A stretch of DNA of 64,000 bases from Stomorhina lunata (taxonomy: Eukaryota > Arthropoda > Insecta > Diptera > Rhiniidae). Position numbers and translations under genes: made by a program. The notes beneath the pieces were generated by a model. That model made no database searches, was not told where the DNA came from, and saw nothing but the letters and a program-made list of their open reading frames with translations. The stretch lies in the NCBI GenBank assembly GCA_933228675.1, contig OW121743.1:56966406-57030405 (forward strand), given 5' to 3'. Each line of letters starts with the position of its first letter. The stretch's first letter is position 1. Shown one piece after another: positions 34,566-45,290 of the stretch.

Positions 34566-36258
34566 TTAAGTACAAAATTGTACTAAAATACAATGACAAA
34601 TTTTCGAAAAACCCGAAATAAGTTTACAGACTCTTACTTTAAAACTTTAACTCGAATACTACTCCGCAATTATTTACCATGTGAAATGATAATGGAGCTT
34701 ACCGTTTAAAAGTTCTTAAAGTATTTCCCAACATTTTTTTAACCCACTGTGTGACGGTCATGGCTCAATCGTCTAGAATTTTCATCCATGACAACCTGTT
34801 TGATTCTTAATTTAATATTTTGAGAGTTACAATTGAATTCTCTATATACCGACCAATCATTTTAATGGTATATAATAAAAAGCTGATTTGAATTTGGTAC
34901 TTTTAACAATTTTCCTAAATAGGGGGTAAATCAATCAATGTTGGTACTTTTTTAAGTCAGCCGGAATAGGTAAAAAACTAAAATATAGTTCTCATCAACT
35001 AAATGGATATTTCTTTGTCATCCTAGCCTCCCAGTGGATCTTAGGTCCTAATCATGAATATTTGGGCGTTAATGATGTGAAATGATACAGCAATTGAGGA
35101 TCCTTTTGAAAGTAGTATAAGTCCATTCATTTCGCTAAAAATAGCCACCTGCTTAACCTAAACTACATCTTTGATCAAAACTCCACCGCTATTATTAAAG
35201 TTATAAGTTGAATAAATTCTTATAGAATATACAATTTTACATATTTTATTTTCTACATCCCTTAGTACTCTTATATAGTAGGTGAGTAGTTAGTAACCAT
35301 TTTCGACGCCAAATAGCAAACATTGTTGGGTTAAAACACATTCTATATCTCAAAAGATATTGGGTGGAAATTATGCGGTCACAAAATAAACTTCTTCTCC
35401 TCTGCAAAATTTAAATCTTTTCCAAGACCAAGTGCCATATATCAAAATTAAACAAATATCTTCTTAAAATGTTAGCACTTGCTTTTTAGCACCATCCAAA
35501 TACATAATGATATTTAACTGCAATCCTAAAATATATCTTACACATTCAGTTTGTAGCTGCAATAGTCAAGCATTTACAATTCTAACCCTCAAATAGATTT
35601 TCATATCTGCCCTGGCAAACAACATTCTTACATAAGTACCACAAATTCTTAGTTAGTGCTGCTCAAACGCATAAATACAATATTTTCACATTATGATTGC
35701 ATTAAGTTCTGGTGTCTAAAATGCTCTATTTATTGCTATAAATTGCAAGGATACACTCGCATAAGTAATTTCGAAGCAAAACCACTAAATATTGGGGGGA
35801 TGATGGTAGCGACTCAAACATTAACGCACACAAATACTTATGAGTTTTCCTATTATTTCTCATCTTGTCTTTATTGTGAATACATTTTCCTCTAAAGTTA
35901 TTGTGGATTTTGTTTGTTTCAAAATAGTGGCCGCAATTCATTGCATACCCTTAGGAGGGGAGGGAAATGAAGATCTTGGCTAATCCCATAAATAAGAATT
36001 TGTCGATATAATTCTGTACTTCTTCGCACACTTTTCATTAGTTTGGTATTGGCTATTTATAAGACAATCTAAAATGGGGATGAAATGTGTTGAATTTGTA
36101 CTGTTGAGGCCGGGTTTAGTGGCACTTTAAGGATAGAGAAGTAAATTGGTACATTAGGAGATTTCAATTGAATTGGATTTGGAAATAAAGGTCCATAATT
36201 AAATCGTTAGATGTTGAGATTTATACATAAAATATTAAAAAAAGTTGCATATCTTTAA
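34566..36258. other. Non-coding DNA
   Basis: No gene recognised. A GTGTGACGGTCATGG word (34750) resembles the GTAGCGTCCGTCA words of 41.3-43.0 kb. GC content is slightly higher than in the satellites. It may be ordinary intergenic or intronic DNA. Confidence 0.5.
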
Positions 36259-37717
36259 ACTTTTCTATAGAAAACTATGGCGTAATTATCTCTATAGAAA
36301 ACTAAGGCGACCGCCAACTTTTCTATTGAAAACTAAGGCGATCGCCAACTTTTCTATAGAAAACTAAGGCGATCGCCAACTTATCTATAGAAAACTAAGG
36401 CGATAGCCAACTTTTCTATTGAAAACTAAGGCGATCGCCAACTTTTCTATAGAAAACTAAAGCGATCGCCAACTTTTCTATAGAAAACTAAAGCGATCGC
36501 CAACTTTTCTATAGAAAACTAAAGCGATCGCCAACTTTTCTATAGAAAACTTACGCGATCGCCAACTTTTCTATAGAAAACTTACGCGATCGCCAACTTT
36601 TCTATAGAAAACTTGGGCGATCGCCAACTTTCCTATAAAAAACTTGGGCGATCGCCAACTTTTCTGTAGAAAACTTGGGCGATCGCCAACTTTTTTATAG
36701 AAAACTTGGGCGATCGCCAACTTTTTTATAGAAAACTTGGGCGATCGCCGACTTTTTTATAGAAAACTTGGGCAATCGCCAACTTTTTTATAGAAAACTT
36801 GGGCGATCGCCAACTTTTTTATAGAAAACTTGGGCGATCGCCAACTTTTTTATAGAAAACTTGGGCGATCGCCAACTTTTCTATAGAAAACTTGGGCGAT
36901 CGCCAACTTTTCTATAGAAAACTTGGGCGATCGCCAACTTTTCTATAGAAAACTTGGGCGATCGCCAACTTTTCTATAGAAAACTTGGGTGATCGCCAAC
37001 TTTTCTATAGAAAACTTGGACGATCGCCAACTTTTCTATAGAAAACTTGGGCGATCGCCAACTTTTCTATAGAAAACTTGGGCGATCGCCAACTTTTCTA
37101 TAGAAAACTAAGGCGATCGCCAACTTTTCTATAGAAAACTAAGGCGATCGACAACTTTTCTATAGAAAACTAAGGCGATCGCCAACTTTTCTATAGAAAA
37201 CTAAGGCGATCGCCAACTTTTCTATAGAAAACTAAGGCGATCGCCAACTTTTCTATAGAAAACTAAGGCGATCGCCAACTTTTCTATAGAAAACTAAGGC
37301 GATCGCCAACTTTTCTATAGAAAACTAAGGCGATCGCCAACTTTTCTATAGAAAACTAAGGCGATCGCCAACTTTTCTATAGAAAACTAAGGCGATCGCC
37401 AACTTTTCTATAGAAAACTAAGGCGATCGCCAACTTTTCTATAGAAAACTAAGGCGATCGCCAACTTTTCTATAGAAAACTAAGGCGATCGCCAACTTTT
37501 CTATAGAAAACTAAGGCGATCGCTAACATTTCTATAGAATACTAAGGCGATCGCCAACTTTTCTATAGAAAACTAAGGCGATCGCCAACTTTTCTATAGA
37601 AAACTAAGGCGATCGCCAACTGTTCTATAGAAAACTTAGGCTATGGCCAAATTTTCTACAGAAATCTTTGGCGATTGTCCACTTTTCTATAGAAAACTAA
37701 GGCGATCGCCAACTTTT
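36259..37717. repeat. 31-bp double-palindrome satellite, array 1 (about 47 copies)
   Basis: The unit consists of ACTTTTCTATAGAAAACT followed by AAGGCGATCGCCA. It contains two perfect palindromes, TTTTCTATAGAAAA (14 bp) and GGCGATCGCC (10 bp). Variant blocks are ordered: AAGGCGATCGCC, then AAAGCGATCGCC (36465-36530), TTACGCGATCGCC (36550-36600), TTGGGCGATCGCC (36605-37095), then AAGGCGATCGCC to the end. The base after GCC is A in this array. Edges are degenerate. Confidence 0.95.
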
Positions 37718-39510
37718 CTCACTCTTATAGGGTATCTTGTCCATTTAAATGATTTTTGCTGGTTCAAATCTATATTTGTAGAAATTATGATTACAACGCT
37801 GTCCTTAGAATTTGTCTTTTCCAACATCCGACATGTTTGCGGTTGCAATTACTCCACTATTACCCCCAAATCTCTTATGCTGGTTTTGTAATTCTAAATA
37901 ATTTTGCGTCTTTCATTCTTGGTAAGATATGAGTGATAAGATTTTCATATGAATAGTGTTTGCATTGCATGATTAGATCTATTTGAACATTATTTATACG
38001 CATAATAGTTTTACCCAGGCTACTTTGCACACACACTGCCGCACTAACTTTACGAGCCCAAGTGTGTGTATGTGTGTGTATTGTGGTTAAATTGTGGTGG
38101 TAGTTTATGGGGTCACATGATTCCTTGCGTCACTCATTCAAACATATCCTCGTTAGAGTTTTACATCCATAAAGTGTTATGATTTTATTTTCATCTCCTT
38201 TTATTTGCTGCTGATATAAATCTATCAATTTGATCAACGTTAGGCTGTTGACTTTGCATGAGGCCATAAAAAATATATTGTAAATTTTAAGTCTATTCTT
38301 ATTAATGTTGGTAGCTTTTTATAAGGCTTTGTCTTTATTGTTCTCATAATACATTCTTGTGACGAAGGAAGGGGGGTTGTGATAATAAAAATCTATTGAA
38401 ATCATATGCCATTAGCTATGCTTCATTTAATTAAGCTGAAAGCATACCCGAAATGTATGTTTCAATATTGTCTGATTTAATGTCAAGAGAAAGTTGTAAG
38501 GATTCAGCAATTTAGGTTTTAAATGAACAAAAGATAATATTTTGAACATAAAAATTAGCGAAAATTGATAATATTGATTCATTTGGAAGATAAATTTTAA
38601 AACTTTTAATATATCTTTATATTTCAGGCCGTCAAGTACCAGCACTTTTTAATAAGTCATAAGGAAACAAATCGGCAGAAAGAAATAAAAATTCAAAGCG
38701 ATATCGTTTTGTATTTCCAACACATAAAGCCGGATATAAACATAAGATTATAGCTGAGATCCAATTAACATAATTTTTACCGAGACGGTGAATTTAACGA
38801 CATTATTATTCTAGTCAAAAGTTAACTAGGTCTTCTGTAGAAGAAGAAGTTCCTAAGATAGTTTTTTGGCGATTAACTTAATATCCTTTTTGTAATCCCA
38901 ATCATCATCAATTCTGCCGAGACGTTTCTAGACAAAATTTTCTGTTTATTAAAACTGACTTATTTTTATCAGGAGCCAAATTAGCGCATTCGATATTGAT
39001 CGAAAACTAAGACTTCTAAGCGCATATTGTGAAGTATACTTTAGGGAAATTCAAAATTACTCGGGTTTTATGTCAAGATCATATCTCTCCTTAGTAATAC
39101 CAAACCTAGGACAAAGATTAGATAATATTGCACTTCCATCCATTGATTTGTCGTATGGTCCATTTGAAAAGTCCCATAAAAAATAGAGTATGCCGCTTTT
39201 ACACTTATGGAGACGAAATGTATTTGTATACCCACCATCAAAAAGAAAAAAAACGAAAATGGGTGACTTACTTTCGTTTGCATAATCTTTCGTTCGACAT
39301 CGTGGGTCAGGCTGTATGTTTAAAGTTTCTGAAAAAGTGTTATTACCTATTAGGTGAATATGCCATTTTTAAACACTATCCAAAATTTCAACGATCCGCA
39401 CCTGAATAAATGTAAGAATTGTTCTTGTACTTCATTTATGGACGTATGTACGTGGTATAAGTCCATCTCAAAATGCCTAAGCAATTAAATGACTACTTTG
39501 ATAAATCAAC
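37718..39510. other. Non-coding DNA between the two double-palindrome arrays
   Basis: No gene recognised. GTGTGTATGTGTGTGTA (38060-38080) is simple sequence. A fragment of a family B head, TATACCCACCATCAAAAAG, lies at 39228-39246. Confidence 0.5.
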
Positions 39511-39511
39511 C

Positions 39512-39600
39512 GCCTTGGTACAGCCGGTTAGTCATCCGCCTAGCATACCAAAAGGTCTCAGGTTCGATCCCAGGCCAGGCCCACTTGAATATAAATAATT
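39512..39600 (+). repeat. tRNA-derived SINE-like element, copy 2
   Basis: A box-like TGGTACAGCCGG (39516-39527), an Ala-type anticodon loop CCTAGCATA (AGC at 39542-39544) and a good B box GGTTCGATCC (39561-39570). These are followed by CCACTTGAA, the tail shared with the 14.2-kb copy, and an AT-rich tail. The stems are imperfect, so a functional tRNA is unlikely. RNA polymerase III promoter function is inferred only from the boxes. Confidence 0.55.
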
Positions 39601-39827
39601 ATTTTTTATTTAAATAATACTTTGAAAATACTTTGCTATATCCCATTCGACGAATTGAAGAGGACCAATTTTTTGAAAGCGATGCTATTCCTGTTGAACG
39701 ACCGTTTCGAAATCCATATATCTTTTTGCGCTCTACACGCCAAATATATGGGCAAATCCGAAAAACGTTAAACGTATCAAGTTTCAGTGGGGGCTCAAAG
39801 TCTGCTTAATTTTATACAATTATATGT

Positions 39828-40875
39828 ACTTTTCTATAGAAAACTAAGGCGATCGCCTACTTTTCTATAGAAAACTAAGGCGATCGCCTACTTTTCTATA
39901 GAAAACTAAGGCGATCGCCTACTTTTCTATAGAAAACTAAGGCGATCGCCTACTTTTCTATAGAAAAGTAAGGCGATCGCCTTCTTTTCTATAGAAAACT
40001 AAGGTGATCGCCTGCTTTTCTATAGAAAACTAAGGCGATCGCCTACTTTTCTATAGAAAACTAAGGCGATCGCCTACTTTTCTATAGAAAACTAAGGCGA
40101 TCGCCCACTTTTCTATAGAAAACTAAGACGATCGCCTACTTTTCTATAGAAAACTAAGGCGATCGCCTACTTTTCTATAGAAAACTAAGGCGATCGCCTG
40201 CTTTTCTATAGAAAACTAAGGCGATCGCCAACTTTTCTATAGAAAACTAAGGCGATCGCCTACTTTTCTATAGAAAACTAAGGCGATCGCCTACTTTTCT
40301 ATAGAAAACTAAGGCGATCGCCTACTTTTCTGTAGAAAACTAAGGCGATCGCCTACTTTTCTATAGAAAACTAAGGCGGTCGTCTACTTTTCTTTAGAAA
40401 ACTAAGGCGATCGCCTACTTTTCTATAGAAAACTAAGGCGATCGCCTACTTTTCTATAGAAAACTAAGGCGATCGCCTACTTTTCTATAGAAAACTAAGG
40501 CGATCGCCTACTTTTCTGTAGAAAACTAAGGCGATCGCCTACTTTTCTATAGAAAACTAAGACGATCGTCTTCTTTTCTATAGAAAACTAAGGCGATCGC
40601 CTACTTTTCTATAGAAAACTAAGGCGATCGCCTACTTTTCTATAGAAAACTAAGGCGATCGCATACTTTTCTATAGAAGACTAAGGCGATCGCCTACTTT
40701 TCTATAGAAAACTAAGGCGATCGCCTACTTTTCTATAGAAAACTAAGGCGATCGCCTACTTTTCTATAGAAAACTAATGCGATCGCCTACTTTTCTATAA
40801 AAACTAAGGCGATCGCCTACTTTTCTATAGAAAACTTGGGCGATCGCCTACTTTTCTATAGAAAACTAAGGCGTT
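39828..40875. repeat. 31-bp double-palindrome satellite, array 2 (about 34 copies)
   Basis: Same unit as array 1, but nearly every copy reads GGCGATCGCCTA instead of GGCGATCGCCAA. The single array-1-type unit is near 40230. Point variants (GGTGATCGCC, AGACGATCG, GGCGGTCGTC) are scattered. At about 40872 the orientation of the repeat switches. Confidence 0.95.
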
Positions 40876-41185
40876 AGTTTTCTGTAGAAAAGTTGAGGAT
40901 CGCCTAAGTTTTCTATAGAAAAGTAGGCGATCGCCTTAGTTTTCTATAAAAAAGTAGGCGATCGCCTTAATTTTCTATAGAAAAGTAGGCGATTGCCTTA
41001 GTTTTCTGTAGAAAAGTTAGTGATCGCCTTATTTTTCTACACAAAAGTATGCAATTGCCTTAGTTTTCTATATGTTCTAAATGTTGCCGATCTCATTAGG
41101 TTTCTTTAGAAAAGTTGGCAATCGCCTTAGTTTTTTGCAGAAAAGTTGAGGATCGCCTTCGTTTGCTATAGAAAAGTAGGCATAA
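40876..41185. repeat. Inverted, decaying tail of array 2
   Basis: Units now read TTAGTTTTCTATAGAAAAGT followed by AGGCGATCGCC, the reverse orientation, and become irregular towards 41180. The junction (about 40864-40890) reads ACTAAGGCG then TTAGTTTTCTGTAGAAAAGT, a head-to-head inversion. Confidence 0.85.
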
Positions 41186-41189
41186 AGGT

Positions 41190-42104
41190 TTTTTTTAATT
41201 TGACTAGTGCAATTTTTCATTTTCTCCAATTGAACTTGGTTCGCAAAGAGAAGTTATAGTATACTTTACATTAGGCTAAAAATATATAGATTAGGATTTT
41301 ACAGAATAATATGTATGGGAAAGTGTGTAGCGTCCGTCACAGTATATATTTTTTACAAAATGATATTTATTAAATACAATATTTACGAACACATATCTGT
41401 CTTATTCATTAAGCAATAACACTGTCTATATCCACAGATTAAATTTAGGATATAACGTGTTAAAAAAATATACAGGGGGGGGCAAATTTGATAGCTTTGA
41501 TTTTGAAATTTGAGAATTTTTTCGACGAAAAATAAGATGTAAACAGTTTAAAACTTTAAATAAATATATGTATGTAGCCGTTTTGTGAAATATTAAATTG
41601 TGCACAAAAATCGCATTTTAACGGCGAATATGAAAAGATAGGACATGTAATTCGGGAACAAATAAAACCATTATTTTCACTGATTAACGAATCTTTTAAA
41701 AAAAAAAAATATGAAATCAGAATTTTTTCCCAATAAAAACCATTCAAGTATAAACTGTATCGTGCGTCACATAGCGTCCGCAACAATTCATTTATGGATT
41801 TTTGGTGAAACTGGAAACTTTATAATATTTTATAAAAGCTGTTTTGTAATCCTCTGATTTCCCTATATCTTTAATGTATTTAAAATTTTTTTATTGCTAT
41901 GACCGATTTGATGAAAATTACAGGAACACGTATTGAAAAAAAGTCACTTCCATTTTTTGTAGCGTCCGTCATCTATATCTAATATCTTTTTCCTCCAAAA
42001 GAAGTATGTAATTTAACAAATGCCGTTTGATAGCACAATCTATGGGCTAATATTCTCTGAAATCTGTGCATAGATATCTCGTGTAAAACGACAATAGAAT
42101 ACAT
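41190..42104. other. Non-coding DNA with GTAGCGTCCGTCA words
   Basis: The word GTAGCGTCCGTCA occurs at 41327 and 41959, with a variant CATAGCGTCCGCA at 41770 (preceded by CGTGCGTCAC). A further variant, GTATCGTCCGTAACG, lies at 42999 outside the neighbouring TIR element. No gene recognised. Confidence 0.5.
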
Positions 42105-42108
42105 TTAA

Positions 42109-42972
42109 CCTTCATCTGCTCTTTGCGTAGAAAACTACGCAAACGCCACACAATTTCTCTGTTTTTTTTTTTTTGTTTTTGAAAGTGCTAGCTTTAAGTT
42201 AACACAATTTATTCATTTGTTAGTAACATGATTTTACTTAATTTTAGGCATTTTTTACTCCGAAATTTTCTTTTTTATGGTTTGGATCAAAAAAGTTACG
42301 TTGTCTACCCTTGCGTAGTTTTCTACGTAAATGGGAAAAACATACGTTTTTGGTGTTATTTTTTGATGTCATGGTTCTTTTCTGTCAATCATTGTGATTT
42401 TAACACATGGAAATGTTCTTTTTGATTATTTTTTTTACACCATTTACAAGAAAAACTAAAAAGAAGATGAAGAAGAATTAGTGCTAGAATCTTCGTAATC
42501 TAGTGAGGTGATACATCTGTTAGTTGTATAAAAGGTGCTTACTACCTTTTTACCCATCAAACCTTCAAAATATTAGGTTTACAACTTTACTTCTGACGAT
42601 TTTTTCCGAAATTCGGGGCTTTATTATAGGGTGCTGTCCATCGCTGACCACTACTATTTCCCACCTTTCGGCCAGCGTACTATTGAGTATAAGCTTATGC
42701 TAACAAAATCAGTACCAACGTGATGTTTTGAACTAAGTTCCTGACAATAGGTAATTGTTTTTCCTCATATAGTCTTTCTTGGAGGAAAGCTAATTTAAGA
42801 CTTCGAAATGCAAAAAAAGCTTTTTCGTCCACCAAATAAATATAAATTACTTTTTCTAACTGTTTCCTCCCAGAGTTTTTAAAATTTTGTACCTAAAACT
42901 ATAAATAATATTGCATGCGTAGAAAACTACGCAAAGATAGACAACGTGATTTTTTTTAGGAGCAGATGAAGG
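42109..42972. mobile_element. PiggyBac-like TIR element (non-autonomous or decayed)
   Basis: Perfect 13-bp terminal repeats CCTTCATCTGCTC (42109-42121) and GAGCAGATGAAGG (42960-42972). The left flank is TTAA (42105-42108), the right flank TAAA, one base off the TTAA duplication expected for piggyBac. Hairpins sit inside each end at unequal distances: TTTGCGTAG-aaaa-CTACGCAAA (42122-42143) and TGCGTAG-aaaa-CTACGCA (42916-42933), with a third at 42311-42330. An acidic stretch reading EEELVLESS near 42473 could be a relic of a transposase N-terminus, but this is speculative. Confidence 0.5.
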
Positions 42973-42976
42973 TAAA

Positions 42977-43871
42977 GTAAAACAAAATCCGCACAAATGT
43001 ATCGTCCGTAACGCAGGATTTGAACATATTCGAGTATTCTTCGTATAATCGCCCAAAAATTCTAGTCTGGCAGCACTGACTTTGAAAAGACCACAGACTT
43101 TGCAAACACAATTTTACGCAAGTGTGAGCAGGACAAACATATTTGTCTCTCGCTCTTACATAGTGTGTCGGTGTGAAAGCTTAAAAGCTCTCTTGTAAAA
43201 GTTCGCACATTGTGCAGTAGAGCTGGACGGCTCCGGTTTAAAGCAATTTAAAGGTATTTTTTTTTTCTTTTTTAAATAAATTCTCATTCTACTTACTCCC
43301 TATTGTGAATGGGTACTGGAAATGATAAAAGTTTCGAGTGCAATGAGTTTGAAAATGGTGCTGAAAAACAGAAATCATAATTGAAGCCAATTGTTTTAAT
43401 CGAAAAATTAAGGAAACTAATATCAAAATGAATTGAACCCACCAAAAAAATAAAAAATGCAAGAATTTTGTTTAACTCAAAAATTTAATAAATTTATTAT
43501 TCACATTCGTTTTTTAATGGTTTATGTTTTTTTAGTTTTAAATTTAAATTAACAAATACATCATTTATGCTTAGTTTAACTAAAAATGCATTTCATTTTC
43601 TTTTCTTTTTTATAAGTAGTAATAATATTAATAATAATAATAATATAGTTAATAATAGTATAATATAATAATTATATTGTTTTTTAATTCAAATATATTT
43701 TATAAGGTTTTCTTTAAATTTTTTTTGCAATTTTTTTCTTTTCATATTTTGTTGTTTTTTTGATACAAATACATCACTTGACGGTTGTAAATGCTTTAAA
43801 CTTAAGAACTAATAACTTACCACCACTATACTCCATTTTTTGCAGAGTTTACGTAAAGCCTTTTTATAGCA
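42977..43871 (-). other. 3' flank and probable 3' UTR of the minus-strand host gene
   Basis: No coding sequence. On the minus strand, AATAAA occurs at 43493-43498, about 375 nt after the stop codon, and is a candidate polyadenylation signal among other AT-rich possibilities. ATA/AAT triplet runs fill 43620-43670. Confidence 0.35.
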
Positions 43872-45290
43872 TCACGGTTTTATCTTCCAAAAGTTTTTTT
43901 TCGGTTTTGCACCCGTCGCTGAGGAGGAATCAGAGGCCGAACGACCTGAGGCTCTTTGCGAATCCGAACAGCGGCGCACATAGTTAAAGGGTGATGCCAA
44001 CAAATTGCCATTGGCCGGTGAGGTAACAGCTGTTCCACAGCTACCCAAAGAAGTCATCATGCCTATGCCCTGATCCTCAGATGAAACCATACTACTTTTG
44101 GAGGTCGAAGTACCGGATGCAGTTGATGATCGACAACTACGCATATTGTGGGGTAAAGTGGTGGGTTGTATAAGATGATGCTGGCCCGCATGCTGATGCA
44201 GTTGATGTTGCTGCGAGTGATGCTGGTGATGTTGATGACTGGGCGTGGGACCGGTTTTATAATAACGCAGACTTTCATTGTAACTAGCACCACTACTACT
44301 GCCACTACCGCTAAAGCCACTATCCAGATCACCCTCATCGAATTCGGGATTAATGCAAGAACTATGTGTATGATCTTTGAGTTCTATGGAGTTGAGTGTA
44401 GAAGAAAGATTTTCTAGACTGGCGTGAGATAAGGTACGCTGCTGTGAAGAAGACACTGTGGATGAGGAGGAGGAAGCGGCTCCGCCCAATAAACCTCCTC
44501 GTCGTGGACCCCTATGAGAACCCGAGGACACCGAGGCCATAGAAGATGTAGCCACGGCTGATGCTGCTGCACTTGTAGAGGGCACATCATCATCTTCCAC
44601 ATGATTGGGACTAATATCGGGTGGTGTTTCAGGCATAATCAAAGCCTCCAAAGACAAATTCAATTCATCTAAAACACGGAAATGATTGTGTTGAACCCGT
44701 CTCAGTTCTTCCTTAACATTTGATGTGGCTATACGATTATCGGACAAGACCTTGCGTATCTTCTGATCATTTACTTCTTCATAAAGGTTCTCGGTAGTGC
44801 CATAACGTGTGGTATAGGTATGACGATCATCGTTACCGCTGGGCGAGCTCGAGGTCGATTGGCCGCTATTCGATTTTGAACGAAAACTTTTGGCTAACAA
44901 GGCTCTTATAGAATTGCGGGGTGGACTCTTTGAGGGTGGTGCAGCACTTATCAAGGGCGCTGGTACTATGGCTGAGGCTTCATCCTTTGGAGGGATATTT
45001 GTGTGACATTTTGCAGCACCAGGTTCATAGTAAGCATACGAGTAGACATGGTTGTAGGGTGCCGAACCCGAGGGACCTGCGGCATTTGAAGAAGCTGGAG
45101 CGCCACCTTGATAGGTCTGCGAGGGAGCGGGCGAAATTTGCTGCTGCGAATGATGAGAGGGTGTTGATGAGGGTGTCACTACGCTAGCGGCAAAACCATA
45201 TTCCAAAGAAGAAGTCGACGAGGAGGAATGATGTTGCGTGGGCTCAAAACGTTCCATGGTGGCGGCAATGTTTTTGCGAGACCATTTGAC
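43872..45290 (-). CDS. Host gene, terminal exon 2 (protein residues 205-676, unidentified)
   Basis: This is the last coding exon of a host protein I do not recognise. The splice acceptor is TACTCCTTCTAG immediately upstream of 45290, and the exon opens VKWSRKNIAATMERFEPTQ in phase 0 with exon 1. It runs 472 codons to a TGA after NFWKIKP. Composition is Ser/Pro/Gly/His-rich and probably largely disordered. A better ordered block is NSIRALLAKSFRSKS (about residues 330-344). Another is ENLYEEVNDQKIRKVLSDNR through LNLSLEALIMPE (about 371-425), which looks helical and is the best search probe. His/Gln tracts follow, then a basic C-terminus. There is no signal peptide or membrane segment. Typical of fly cytoplasmic or cytoskeletal scaffold proteins, but the function is not inferred. 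The internal Met at 45257 is not the start. Confidence 0.85.
   Translation of the reverse strand, partial: VKWSRKNIAATMERFEPTQHHSSSSTSSLEYGFAASVVTPSSTPSHHSQQQISPAPSQTYQGGAPASSNAAGPSGSAPYNHVYSYAYYEPGAAKCHTNIPPKDEASAIVPAPLISAAPPSKSPPRNSIRALLAKSFRSKSNSGQSTSSSPSGNDDRHTYTTRYGTTENLYEEVNDQKIRKVLSDNRIATSNVKEELRRVQHNHFRVLDELNLSLEALIMPETPPDISPNHVEDDDVPSTSAAASAVATSSMASVSSGSHRGPRRGGLLGGAASSSSSTVSSSQQRTLSHASLENLSSTLNSIELKDHTHSSCINPEFDEGDLDSGFSGSGSSSGASYNESLRYYKTGPTPSHQHHQHHSQQHQLHQHAGQHHLIQPTTLPHNMRSCRSSTASGTSTSKSSMVSSEDQGIGMMTSLGSCGTAVTSPANGNLLASPFNYVRRCSDSQRASGRSASDSSSATGAKPKKNFWKIKP

Noticed and set aside
39512..39590. A functional tRNA-Ala gene
   Set aside because: The A and B boxes are present but the acceptor and T stems do not pair well, and a tail-sharing second copy exists at 14155. 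SINE-like is more likely.
36259..40875. GCGATCGC as a cyanobacterial HIP1-type signature or contamination
   Set aside because: It occurs only as part of the satellite unit in clearly fly-like flanking DNA.
36259..41185. Regular 31-bp palindromic repeats resembling a CRISPR array
   Set aside because: There are no unique spacers; the whole period is repeated. The context is eukaryotic with no cas genes. It is a satellite.
44063..45187. Several open frames inside host exon 2 in other frames and on the other strand
   Set aside because: Shadows of a GC-richer coding exon. The 472-codon frame with a matching splice acceptor is the convincing one.
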